NCBI GenBank assembly: GCA_964440345.1
Contig: CAYTSA010000014.1
Coordinates: 1 to 53,875, forward strand
Source: CAYTSA01 sp964440345
Lineage (GTDB): Bacteria > Desulfobacterota > Desulfovibrionia > Desulfovibrionales > Desulfovibrionaceae
Reading direction: 5' to 3'
DNA: 53,875 nt
In this document: positions 32,387 through 40,773 of the stretch, piece after piece
Position numbering within the stretch: position 1 is the stretch's first letter
How the letters are laid out: each line of letters opens with the position of its first letter
Notes under the pieces: model-generated
Told to the model about the DNA's origin: nothing
Database searches by the model: none
The model's input: only the letters and a program-made list of their open reading frames with translations
Translations under genes and position numbers: made by a program

Positions 32387-32690
32387 AGGTTTCTCCTTGT
32401 ATTGTAGAACGGCAGACAGAATAGAAAGAAGGTTAGGGCCTGCTTCTATAGCATTTCACGGGCGATGATTTGCAAGCAAATCCTTACAGAGCATTTCAAC
32501 TGTGAAATGCTCTAAATACCTGTCTGCTGCGTTTGGTTATAATTGCATTATGCTACATTTTCAGCCTTGCCTGCTGCAATTATTCCTCAAACTCGCAACG
32601 AAAGGTATGTAGAGGCATATCCCAGGGCCTGGCAAGAAAAAATGGGGTAACAGAAAAAAGGGGGAACAGGGCAGAGAGGTGTACGGCGGA
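32387..32690. other. Intergenic region with dispersed repeats
   Basis: Contains the palindrome AGCATTTCAACTGTGAAATGCT (32493-32514), related to AGCATTTCAACAGTG at 45179, and the short copy of the intergenic repeat at 32512-32588. No gene is supported. Confidence 0.7.
32512..32588. repeat. Dispersed intergenic repeat (short copy)
   Basis: CTGTCTGCTGCGTTTGGTTA...TTTTCAG-CCTTGCCTGC...CAATTATTCCTC matches 13580-13710 but lacks that copy's internal hairpin of about 55 bp. The ordinary spacing here suggests that the long copy carries an insertion or this one a deletion. Confidence 0.7.
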
Positions 32691-33023
32691 TCATCGTTTT
32701 CTCTCCCGCAAGCGCACGGCCCGGCGCATGGGAACCTGGGGGGGAGCGTAACCGGCCGGCTTGGAGGCCAGCCAGTCGCGCCACTTGGCTATTTCCGGAT
32801 GCCGCAGCAGGTCCTCAAGGCTGTTGTAGTCCTCGGCCAGCTCCTTTTCGCTCAGGGTCTGATGCACGTGCTTGTGGCAGGGAGGGCACAACTCCACAGT
32901 GTGCTGGAGCGATTCCGGATCAACCCCGCGTTTTTTCAACCGTTTGTGCAGCGTGCGGGGGATCAGGTGGTGGCGGGTCGTGCGTTCCCGGCGGCCGCAT
33001 AGCGCGCATGTGGCGTGGTCCAT
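32691..33023 (-). CDS. Small HNH-type protein
   Basis: A 110-residue protein with CALCGRR near the start, RHHLIPRTLHK and CPPCHKHVHQTL: two CxxC pairs around a His-His pair as in HNH nucleases. The second half (DLLRHPEIAKWRDWLASKP) is conserved in a small family often annotated as HNH endonuclease. Whether it cuts DNA is not known. The protein starts 45 bp downstream of the H-NOX gene end on the same strand. Confidence 0.75.
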   Translation of the reverse strand: MDHATCALCGRRERTTRHHLIPRTLHKRLKKRGVDPESLQHTVELCPPCHKHVHQTLSEKELAEDYNSLEDLLRHPEIAKWRDWLASKPAGYAPPQVPMRRAVRLRERKR

Positions 33024-33068
33024 ACGCGCATCTTGGACGGCGATTCACGACGGGTCAAGCCCGAGCTG

Positions 33069-33655
33069 CTACGAAAACTGTATCTCTGCTCGGGTGGTTT
33101 CCTTGTCCACATTGCTTGTCTTTACGCTGATGGACTGTCCGAAATGTTCTGCGGCTCCTTTGAGAATGCCTTCGAAATAGTCTCCGTAGCCACGCGAAGA
33201 ATGATAGGTCATGATGAGGGTTTTGCCCTTGTCGTCATAGGAAAACCTGGGCGGCTTGATGCCTGGCATGTCTTTGGTCAGGTTGGCGTGGGTCTGGTTC
33301 ATTGTGAGCAGAAACTCTTTCAGGGTGTCGCCCTTGAAGTAGCGTTTGTACATTTGCTTAAACTTGGGAACCGTAAAGAGGCCGAAATCACGCATAATAT
33401 CTCGGGAAGATTTGCCGGTGTTTTCCGCGGCCAGGTCGGCCATCTGGCGCAGCACCTGATCCGGGTAGCTCTGCCCCGGCAGAAATATCGGGGAGCCCAT
33501 CTCCTGCATCACGGCGTCGTGGACCTGGCGCCCCAGCTTCTGGGAGAGGAATTCGTCCATGTACCCTGGGAGAATTCCTTTCATCTGGCCCTTGGATTGG
33601 CGCAGGTTCAGCGCTTTTTGGTCGCCGCCAAAGCTGGTGGAAATATCCAGGAGTT
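33069..33655 (-). CDS. H-NOX heme-nitric oxide/oxygen sensor domain, 5' end in assembly gap
   Basis: From MKGILPGYM the domain has 171 residues. The proximal heme ligand is His99 in MNQTHANL, and the heme-propionate clamp is YHSSR (Y127, S129, R131). PPRFSYDDKGKTLIMTY and YFEGILKGAAEHFG are typical of the family. H-NOX binds NO or, in some anaerobes, oxygen. The frame has no stop upstream and runs LLDISTSFGGDQKALNLRQ into the N run. Together with the chemoreceptor on the other side, that indicates a single MCP-H-NOX polypeptide broken by the gap. If it is a separate protein, it starts at 33584. Confidence 0.88.
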
Positions 33656-33665
33656 NNNNNNNNNN
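33656..33665. other. Assembly gap (10 N)
   Basis: A ten-base N run inside the MCP/H-NOX locus. For the two flanking frames to join, the true missing length must be 2 modulo 3, so the placeholder size is wrong if the fusion is real. Confidence 0.98.
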
Positions 33666-34909
33666 AGTGCTGCGGCCAGGCCGGCCAATTCGCGGGTGGC
33701 CTGAGCGGTCTGTTCTGCGCCTTCCTGGGCGTCGGCGGCTATAGAGGCGATTTGCTCCACGCTGGCGTTAATTTCTTCTGCCGCGGCGGATTGCTCTTCG
33801 GCTGCGGTAGCTATTTGGGCCACCCGGGAGTTCATATCCTCGGCTGCGGCCAAGATGGACTGCAAGGATTCCCCAGCCTGGTTGGACGATTGGGTGCTGG
33901 CGTCCACACGGCTGCGGGTGGCGTCCATGGCCTCCACAGCTTGGCGCGAGCCGCGCTGAATCTTGTCCACGGCCTGGGAGACGTCCTTGGTGGCGGTCAT
34001 GGTTTTTTCCGCCAGCTTGCGGACTTCGTCCGCCACCACAGCAAAGCCGCGTCCTGCCTCGCCGGCTCTGGCCGCCTCAATGGCGGCGTTCAGGGCCAGC
34101 AAGTTGGTCTGGTCGGCTATGTCGTTGATGACGTTTATAATTTGTCCTATTGCTTCTGCTTGGCCGTCCAGTTCGCTGAGCACCTCGCCCAGCGAGGCTG
34201 CAGACTCAGCCACTGCGTTGATCTCGTTCACTGCTGTTTGGACCAGGTCCACTCCGTCACGGGCGGCTCTGGCGGTTTCGTCTGCGGCTGCAGAGGTGGA
34301 AGATGCGTTGGAGGCCACTTCCATGACGGTGGCGGTCATTTCCTCCATGGCCGTGGCCACGGTGTCAGACTGGCTTTTTTGGTCTTCTGCGCCCCGGGCG
34401 CCTTCGTCTGCGGCGGCGGAGAGCATTTCAGCCGCCTGAGCCACTTTCTGAGCCACTTCGCTCATTTTCTTGCCGGCGGACATCAGCCGTTGTTTCTGGT
34501 CTTCCAAGTCCTGCTGGCGCTTGGCTGCTGCTGCTGCTTCTTCGTCGGCTTGGGTTTTGCATTGGCGGGCGGCGGTCTGGTCCTGACGGCATTGTTCCAG
34601 CGCCTCGCCGAGGGCGGCGACGGCCGACTTGGCGGCGGAGTACAGCTCTGGATTCTGCTGAAACGCAGCAGGGTCGGCGTTTTTCAGGTCTGTTTTGCCC
34701 AGGCTGCTCAAAAAGCGCAGCATATTCTGGCTGTCGCCGCCTGCCGTGCGGGAGAGAGCCAATCCAGCCCCGGAACCTGCGGCAGCCACAGCAAAGAGCG
34801 CTATAGCCAGAGTTCCAGACAGCTCTGTGGATGTGGCGGCAAGAGCCAAACCGGCAACGCCGGCCAGACCAGCAATAGTCAGACAGGCGAGAAGACCTGC
34901 GTTCTTCAT
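33666..34909 (-). CDS. Methyl-accepting chemotaxis protein, 3' end in assembly gap
   Basis: At least 415 residues. Two N-terminal membrane helices (LLACLTIAGLAGVAGLALA; LAIALFAVAAAGSGAGLAL) with almost no periplasmic loop, so sensing is not periplasmic. A coiled coil follows, then the signalling hairpin IADQTNLLALNAAIEAARAG. The frame enters the N run after LAGLAAA. The nominal stop at 33608 beyond the N run is an artefact of the wrong gap length. With the adjacent H-NOX frame it most likely forms a cytoplasmic gas-sensing chemoreceptor with a C-terminal sensor. Confidence 0.92.
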
Positions 34910-35084
34910 GATATCCCCCGTAAACTGTTACGGCTGTTGTGGATACACTCCACATCAATAGTCAGACAGCAAGATAATGTTCCCCCGTACGTACGATATT
35001 TGGATTGTACATAATAATGGCAACAAGAGCAATTATTTTGCTCAGATTTTGACACAGGACAGAACAAAAGTAGCGGATATGTTT

Positions 35085-35117
35085 AAAACGGCTGCGCCCT
35101 GGGAAGAACCAGGGCGC
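35085..35117 (-). terminator. Terminator of the EF-hand gene
   Basis: GCGCCCTGG-TTCTT-CCAGGGCGC on the minus strand, followed by AGCCGTTTT. It lies 31 bp past the stop of the small EF-hand gene. Confidence 0.7.
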
Positions 35118-35147
35118 AACAAGAGACAAGAAAAACGGGGGATGGGA

Positions 35148-35348
35148 TCAGACTTCTGTTCCCAGAGTGACGACGCCGTCGCCGTTAGTGTCGGCAGCTT
35201 TGAATTCGTCTTCGCTAATGCCAGCCGCCATGGCTTCATCCATGGTCACTATGCCGTCGGCGTCGGCGTCAGCGTCGGCCAGATTGAAAGCAAAAAGTGA
35301 AGTTGCGAGGGCGAGAATCAGGCTCAAGGAAAGTAGCGCTGTTTTCAT
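35148..35348 (-). CDS. Small secreted EF-hand protein
   Basis: A 66-residue protein: signal peptide ~1-20 (MKTALLSLSLILALATSLFA), then a mature peptide of about 45 residues with two calcium loops, DADADADGIVTMDE and DTNGDGVVTLGTE. AAGGA precedes ATG 35348; an ATG 18 bp upstream is less likely. The loops match EF-hand spacing, so a periplasmic calcium-binding role is probable; the partner is unknown. It has its own terminator. Confidence 0.78.
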   Translation of the reverse strand: MKTALLSLSLILALATSLFAFNLADADADADGIVTMDEAMAAGISEDEFKAADTNGDGVVTLGTEV

Positions 35349-35669
35349 GGTGCAATCCTTTTTCATGATGGTTGAACTTACAAGTTTGGTTTTATGGACT
35401 CCACATGCGTCTTCTGTAGGTTATAAGCAAAGGGCGTGCCTGTTGTAATATGTCAATATTATTTATTTTGTTGAAAAAGGATAAGGAACTGGCGGTTCCG
35501 GCAGATGAATGGCTTAGAAACGTAACCATAAACTGTGCGGCCCGCAGAGCCAGTTTTATAGGATCGGCGCCCGCAGTTCCGATGTTGCGGCGACTGGTCA
35601 GCGTTGCAGAATACTGTTGCAAAGGATAATTTCCAGCCGTATGTGGCGTGTATATATGCAGGAGCATCA

Positions 35670-37076
35670 ATGAAGCGAATACTTGCAGCCACCCCGCGCC
35701 TGGAAGCCTTTGACGCAATTAAGCATAGTTTGCAGGGCGACCAGGTTGACCACGCAGCAACCAGGGAGGACGCGCTTGCCGCTGTAGCCCGCAAATCCTA
35801 CGATTATATTTTCCTGGACATAGAGTTTTTGGGTGAAGCTGGCGACGTTCCTGACGCCTGTGCAGAAGAGCTTGGACACTTTCGGACAGGCAACCCGGCT
35901 GTGGAGATCATCGCCATGTCTTCCAGCCGGGAGGTCAAGTCTGTGGTGCAGGCGGTGAAGGCTGGGGCGAGCAATTATTTGAACTATCCATTGCATCCCT
36001 CTGAAGTTGAGTACGTGGTCCGGTCGCTGTACCGCGCCCGCCTAGCCCACGGTGAGCTGGACTATTTGCGGGACAAGTTCTGGCGGGCTGACGCTGCAGA
36101 GATAGTGCGCAGCCACAGTTCGGCCATGCAGGAGTTGTTTGTCAAGGTGAAGCTGGTTGCGCCGACCCGCAGCACCGTGTTGCTGACTGGTGAAACCGGG
36201 GTGGGCAAAAGCCTCATCGCTAAGCTGATTCACTCTCACTCCAACCGGTCCCAGGCGCCGTTCATAGCCGTACACTGCGGGGCCATACCGGACACTCTGC
36301 TGGAAAGCGAGCTGTTTGGGCATGAAAAGGGCGCCTTTACCGGCGCTGTGCGCCGGCGTCTGGGCAAGTTCGAGCTGGCGGCTGGTGGGACGATTTTTCT
36401 TGATGAAGCCGGCTCGCTCACGCCGCCGGCGCAAATCAAGCTGCTTCAGGTGCTGCAGGAAAAATGCTTTCAACGCGTGGGAGGCGAGGCGACCATAAGC
36501 GTGGACGTCAGAGTCATCGCCGCCGCCAATGTGGACCTGCAGGCCATGTGCGAGGCTGGGATGTTCCGGCGTGACCTGTATTACCGGCTCAACGTTTTCC
36601 CCCTGCACGTGCCCGCCTTGTCTGAGCGCACAGAAGACATCCCCTTGCTTGCAGAGGTGTTTCTCAACAGACTGAACAAAGAATACCTGAAGGAAATCGC
36701 TTCTGTGGGCTCTGAGGTCCTACGCGCCCTGCAGAGCTACTCCTGGCCAGGCAACGTTCGGGAGCTGGAAAATCTTATGGAGCGAGCGTATATTCTAGAA
36801 CCGGGCAGGACGCTTTCTCCAGTTGGTTTCCCCAGCGAACTCTTTACGTCTAGAACCTTTCACGCTGTCTCCACTCCAAAGACTGCGCCAGTCAATTTGT
36901 CCCTGTCAGAAGCCCGGCAACAAGCAGTGGATGATTTTGAAAAAACGTACCTGCACGGCCTGCTCAGCCGCTGCTCCGGCTCAATCAAGGAAACTGCTTC
37001 ACAGGCAGGCATAACCCCACGCCAACTGCACAAACTCATGACCCGTCACAAACTGCGCAAGGAAGACTACCGGTAA
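35670..37076 (+). CDS. Sigma54-dependent transcriptional activator with degenerate receiver domain
   Basis: A 468-residue NtrC-type regulator. Residues ~1-120 are a receiver that keeps the phospho-acceptor Asp (YIFLDIEF) but lacks the N-terminal acidic pair (ILAATPR instead of VDDE) and the conserved Lys (NYPLHP instead of TKP). Residues ~150-380 are an AAA+ domain with Walker A GETGVGKS, the sigma54 contact GAFTGA and Walker B TIFLDEAG. The C-terminus has a Fis-type helix-turn-helix (ETASQAGITPRQLHKLM). CAGGAG supports ATG 35670. It precedes the beta-lysine cluster on the same strand and may control it, though I saw no clear -24/-12 promoter between them. Confidence 0.93.
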   Translation: MKRILAATPRLEAFDAIKHSLQGDQVDHAATREDALAAVARKSYDYIFLDIEFLGEAGDVPDACAEELGHFRTGNPAVEIIAMSSSREVKSVVQAVKAGASNYLNYPLHPSEVEYVVRSLYRARLAHGELDYLRDKFWRADAAEIVRSHSSAMQELFVKVKLVAPTRSTVLLTGETGVGKSLIAKLIHSHSNRSQAPFIAVHCGAIPDTLLESELFGHEKGAFTGAVRRRLGKFELAAGGTIFLDEAGSLTPPAQIKLLQVLQEKCFQRVGGEATISVDVRVIAAANVDLQAMCEAGMFRRDLYYRLNVFPLHVPALSERTEDIPLLAEVFLNRLNKEYLKEIASVGSEVLRALQSYSWPGNVRELENLMERAYILEPGRTLSPVGFPSELFTSRTFHAVSTPKTAPVNLSLSEARQQAVDDFEKTYLHGLLSRCSGSIKETASQAGITPRQLHKLMTRHKLRKEDYR

Positions 37077-37143
37077 CCGGTCCTGAGGGTTCCGATAGTG
37101 CGTGCGCCTGCGCAGCAAAAGCCGGAACCAGCTGTTCTTTTGC

Positions 37144-37162
37144 ATTCATTTTGAATATGAAT
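37144..37162. promoter_or_regulatory. Possible operator palindrome ahead of the beta-lysine cluster
   Basis: ATTCAT-TTTGAAT-ATGAAT, an AT-rich inverted repeat 22 bp before the first gene of the cluster. It could be a regulator site; no factor is assigned. Confidence 0.3.
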
Positions 37163-37184
37163 ATCTAGATAATACAGTCTGTTA

Positions 37185-37538
37185 ATGCGTGGACCGATTG
37201 TTGCTTTCCGCATTTTCATGGAACAACGGCAGGCGCATACTCTCCCAGAAAGCGAGCCCCATCTCGTGGGCGTACTGTTGCCGGACATGTGGACCTTTGA
37301 CGGAGAGGTCATAGGTCTGTGTCTGGCCTGCGACGACGAAGGGGAATACCTCATCCGTATGCCCCATCAGGTGCAGTCGCTGCTCTTTTGGCAGCGCTGC
37401 AAAGTGGAGGCATGGGGGCGGGTGCACGCGTCCTGCGGCAGAAATCATCTGGATATGGCGGGATGGCGGTTGCTCGCAGCGCTGCCTCAAATAGAGAAGG
37501 AAGAACAATCTAAAAACCACAGGAGATACAATGATTGA
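37185..37538 (+). CDS. Conserved-looking small protein of unknown function, first gene of the beta-lysine cluster
   Basis: A 117-residue protein I do not recognise. Its core (HLVGVLLPDMWTFDGEVIGLCLACDDEGEYLI) alternates like beta strands and suggests a small barrel; a helical tail rich in Glu and Lys follows. It overlaps the aminomutase start by 8 bp, which argues for a real, co-translated gene. No good ribosome binding site precedes ATG 37185 or the alternative ATG 37218. Confidence 0.55.
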   Translation: MRGPIVAFRIFMEQRQAHTLPESEPHLVGVLLPDMWTFDGEVIGLCLACDDEGEYLIRMPHQVQSLLFWQRCKVEAWGRVHASCGRNHLDMAGWRLLAALPQIEKEEQSKNHRRYND

Positions 37539-38763
37539 AGAAACGCCTGAACTCGCCACGGAGCCTCCTGGCGGGACGCAGCCCCTGACACGCAAAACGA
37601 AGTCATTGACGAATGGATTTCGCAAACGATTTTTTCCCGGCGTTGCAGCAGATCAGTGGAATGACTGGCGCTGGCAGATGCGCAACAGGCTGCTTTCGGG
37701 AAAGGACATTGCAAGGATATTGGAGTTGGCCGGCGCCGAAGAAATGGCGTTAGGCAATGCGCACGGCCATTCAGGACTGCCCATGGCTGTGACCCCTTAT
37801 TATCTGGGACTGTTTTGGGACAAAGGGCCGGAGAATCCCTTGCGGCGGACTGTCGTGCCTTCGGCGTGTGAGTTGATCGCCAAGGATGATGAAGAGGCGG
37901 ATCCTCTGGCTGAAGACCGTGACAGCCCTGCCCCTGGCCTGGTGCACCGCTATCCGGACCGGGTTTTGTTTCTGGCCACTGGAGTCTGCTTTGCGTACTG
38001 CCGGTACTGTACGCGTTCCCGCGCAGTGGGGCGGAATGCGGGGCTGGCGCCCTCGCGAAAGCGCTGGGAGCTGTGTCTGCAATACATTGCTTCGCACCCG
38101 GAAGTGCGCGACGTCATCATCTCCGGCGGAGACCCTCTCACCCTGGACGACGGCTCGCTGGAGTGGCTGCTGTCCCGGCTGAGGCGCATACCCCATGTGG
38201 ATATGCTGCGCATAGGCACCAAGGCCCCCATGGTCCTGCCGCAACGGGTGACCCCGGCTTTGGCGCGCATGCTGCGCAAGTATCACCCTCTTTTCGTTTC
38301 CGTGCACGCGACGCATCCGGAGGAGCTGACGTCTGAATCCTCCCGAGCGCTGGAGCGGTTGGCCGACGCCGGGGCGCCTCTGGGCTCCCAGACGGTGCTG
38401 CTGCGGGGCGTCAACGACGATCCCGTGATCATGAAGCAGCTGATGCTGGGCCTGTTGCGGCGACGGGTGAGGCCATACTATCTGTACCAGTGCGACCCTG
38501 TGCCAGGCACGGCGCATTTCCGCACGCCGGTGGAAACCGGGTTGGAAATGATCCGGTCTTTGCGCGGGCACACCTCCGGCTACGCTGTGCCAAGCTTTGT
38601 AATTGACGCTCCTGGCGGCGGGGGCAAAATCCCCCTGCTGCCGGAGTATTGCATGGGCCGGAGTGAAGGCGGTTTGGAGTTGCGTAACTATCAAGGAAAA
38701 ACATATAGATATCCGGATCACGCCGGAGAGCGGACACAAGCGTCTGCATGGGAGCACGCATGA
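37531..38763 (+). CDS. kamA: Lysine 2,3-aminomutase (KamA-type radical SAM, PLP)
   Basis: A 410-residue enzyme. The radical SAM cluster is CFAYCRYC (CxxxCxxC, ~residue 152). The PLP lysine is in DAPGGGGKIPLLP. Two aspartates that in characterised lysine aminomutase hold the substrate epsilon-amino group are present in CDPVPGTAHFRTP and VIDAPGGGGK, which favours lysine over glutamate as substrate. It converts L-lysine to L-beta-lysine. No efp or epmA gene is nearby, so it is not the EF-P modifier EpmB. It overlaps genes on both sides (8 bp upstream, ATGA downstream). Confidence 0.92.
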   Translation: MIEETPELATEPPGGTQPLTRKTKSLTNGFRKRFFPGVAADQWNDWRWQMRNRLLSGKDIARILELAGAEEMALGNAHGHSGLPMAVTPYYLGLFWDKGPENPLRRTVVPSACELIAKDDEEADPLAEDRDSPAPGLVHRYPDRVLFLATGVCFAYCRYCTRSRAVGRNAGLAPSRKRWELCLQYIASHPEVRDVIISGGDPLTLDDGSLEWLLSRLRRIPHVDMLRIGTKAPMVLPQRVTPALARMLRKYHPLFVSVHATHPEELTSESSRALERLADAGAPLGSQTVLLRGVNDDPVIMKQLMLGLLRRRVRPYYLYQCDPVPGTAHFRTPVETGLEMIRSLRGHTSGYAVPSFVIDAPGGGGKIPLLPEYCMGRSEGGLELRNYQGKTYRYPDHAGERTQASAWEHA

Positions 38764-39773
38764 TTGTCGCCATGACCTATGATTTACGCCAGGACTATCT
38801 GGCCCGCGGGTACAGCCTTGAAGAGACAGCCGAATTCGACAGCCCGGCTACAGTGGACGCCATAGCTTTTGCTTTGCAGGACATGGACTGCAACGTGGTG
38901 CGCATAGGCTGCGTGCAGGAACTGGTTAACCGGCTGGCCCGGGGCGAACGCTGGGACCTGGTGTTCAACATAGCCGAAGGCATGCACGGCGCTGGGCGGG
39001 AATCCCAAGTGCCAGCGCTGCTGGACGCTTACGAAATTCCATACACTTTTTCTGGACCGGCTGTGCTTTCTCTGTGCCTGGACAAAGCTGCCGCAAAGGC
39101 TGTGGTCCGTGCAGCTGGGGTCCCTACGCCAGATTGGACGGTGTTGCGCCAGACAGATGACACGGCGGCGGTAAGCATGGAGTATCCGCTGTTCTGCAAA
39201 CCAACAGCCGAGGGAACAGGCAAGGGCGTGTCGCCCCGTTCCCTTGTGCGCTCGCAAGAGGACTTGCGCCGCACGGCTGAAGCCCTGCTATCGGCCCATG
39301 GCCAGCCCGTGCTGGCAGAGAGTTACCTGCCAGGGCGGGAATTCACTGTTGGAATGGCGGGGCACGGGAATAGCGCCCGGGTGCTGGGAGTGCTGGAAAT
39401 ATGCTTTTCAGATAACGCGGACCAGGCAGGCTACACCTACGACAATAAACAGCACTATCACGACCGGGTAACCTACAGCCTGGTGCACGACGCGGAGGCG
39501 CTTGAGGCCGGCTCTGTGGCCTTGCAAGCGTGGCGGGTATTGGGTTGCCTAGACGCCGGCCGGGTGGACCTGCGTAGCGACGTATCAGGCCAGCCGCAGT
39601 TCATGGAGGTTAACCCTCTGGCCGGGCTGCACCCTGTGGACTCGGACCTGCCCATTTTGTGTCGTCTGTCCGGAGTGGCGTATGACGGCCTGATCAAGGA
39701 AATCGTTCATTCTGCCTTGGAGCGGGCTGAAATGGCTGGGCAGTCCAGAGGCCTAGGTCTGGCGGCGGCGTGA
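38760..39773 (+). CDS. D-alanine-D-alanine ligase-like ATP-grasp enzyme 1
   Basis: A 337-residue ATP-grasp ligase. The N-terminal part has WDLVFNIAEGMHGAGRESQVPALL, the Ddl-like acceptor region. The ATP-grasp core includes YPLFCKPTAEGTGKGVS, and the C-terminal metal site is FMEVNPLAGLHP. It should join a carboxylate to an amine with ATP. It differs from cell-wall Ddl by context: it starts in the aminomutase stop codon and ends in the start of a second ATP-grasp gene. GGGAG precedes the start. Confidence 0.9.
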   Translation: MIVAMTYDLRQDYLARGYSLEETAEFDSPATVDAIAFALQDMDCNVVRIGCVQELVNRLARGERWDLVFNIAEGMHGAGRESQVPALLDAYEIPYTFSGPAVLSLCLDKAAAKAVVRAAGVPTPDWTVLRQTDDTAAVSMEYPLFCKPTAEGTGKGVSPRSLVRSQEDLRRTAEALLSAHGQPVLAESYLPGREFTVGMAGHGNSARVLGVLEICFSDNADQAGYTYDNKQHYHDRVTYSLVHDAEALEAGSVALQAWRVLGCLDAGRVDLRSDVSGQPQFMEVNPLAGLHPVDSDLPILCRLSGVAYDGLIKEIVHSALERAEMAGQSRGLGLAAA

Positions 39774-40771
39774 AAATTGCCATTGTGCGCGAAAGCTTGG
39801 GACCCAACCCGCGGCCGGACGAGCTGGACACTCTGGCCCAGGCTGGAGCTGTGGCCAAGGCCTTGCAAGGTCACGGCCACAGCGTTGTTATTGTTGAAGC
39901 GCCAGACTCAGCCGACTGGCTGCGCGTGCTGGCCCAGTCACTGGAAGAGCAGGCGCCGGACTTGGTCTGGAATCTGGCGGATTCGCCGCGGGGAGACAGC
40001 CGGCTGGCCTGGCGCGTTCCCGAATTGCTGGAGCGCATGGAGCTGTGTTTTACTGGCGCGGGTTCCCAAGCCTTGCGGCTGACCAATAATAAACTGGCTT
40101 GCAAGCAGGTGTTGCGGGAAGCAGGCCTGCCAACGCCCAACTGGGTTGATAAGGAGAGAGCCTCTTTTAGCCCTGGCCGCTGGATAATTAAGTCGGTGAA
40201 CGAACCGGGCTCCTACGGCATGGACGCCGGGGCGCTCGTGTACGCGAAAACTTTGGCAGAATTGCAGGAGGCCATACGGCAACGATCGCATAGATTTGGC
40301 CCTTGCTATGCAGAGCAGTTCATCGCAGGACGGGAGTTTTCCCTGACTATACTGGAAGGAAGCGCCGGATTCAGGGTTTTGCCGCCATCAGAACTGATGT
40401 TTCTGGTTGTCCCTTTTGGCGATGGCGTTATGGATTACCGGGCCAAGTGGGACCCGGCAGCGGACAAAGAAGTGGCTCGCTGTTTTATATTTGCAGAATC
40501 TGACGCCCCGTTGTTGGCCCGGCTTGAATCCCTGGCGTTGCAATGCTGGGAGGCGTGCGGATTGGCAGGATATGCGCGTGTGGATTTTCGCGTGGATTTT
40601 GTAAAGGCCCTGCGGCCAAGGCCATGGATAATAGACGTGAACACCAATCCGTGCATGGCGCTGGACGCAGGAGTAACTGCGGCGGCGCAGCAGGCGGGGA
40701 TGACCTATGACGGCCTGGTTGCCGCGGTGAGCCAGGCCGCTTGTGCTTTGGTGCGGCGGACTGGGGGGTAA
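39770..40771 (+). CDS. D-alanine-D-alanine ligase-like ATP-grasp enzyme 2
   Basis: A 333-residue ATP-grasp ligase, a distant paralogue of the preceding gene. It has DLVWNLADSPRGDSRLAWRVPELL, WIIKSVNEPGSYGM in the ATP-binding lobe, and IIDVNTNPCMALDAG as the metal site. GTG 39770 overlaps the previous stop (GTGA). Two consecutive ligases suggest two successive amide bonds, or one heteromeric ligase. Confidence 0.9.
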   Translation: MKIAIVRESLGPNPRPDELDTLAQAGAVAKALQGHGHSVVIVEAPDSADWLRVLAQSLEEQAPDLVWNLADSPRGDSRLAWRVPELLERMELCFTGAGSQALRLTNNKLACKQVLREAGLPTPNWVDKERASFSPGRWIIKSVNEPGSYGMDAGALVYAKTLAELQEAIRQRSHRFGPCYAEQFIAGREFSLTILEGSAGFRVLPPSELMFLVVPFGDGVMDYRAKWDPAADKEVARCFIFAESDAPLLARLESLALQCWEACGLAGYARVDFRVDFVKALRPRPWIIDVNTNPCMALDAGVTAAAQQAGMTYDGLVAAVSQAACALVRRTGG

Positions 40772-40773
40772 AC

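Noticed and set aside
33608..33655. Nominal C-terminus of the MCP beyond the N run
   Set aside because: Frame depends on an arbitrary gap length; the other frame continues into H-NOX.
33752..35014. 420-codon open frame antisense to the chemoreceptor
   Set aside because: Gly/Cys/His-rich shadow of the MCP signalling domain.
37531..38763. EF-P lysine aminomutase EpmB
   Set aside because: Longer than EpmB, keeps both lysine-binding aspartates, and no efp or epmA nearby.
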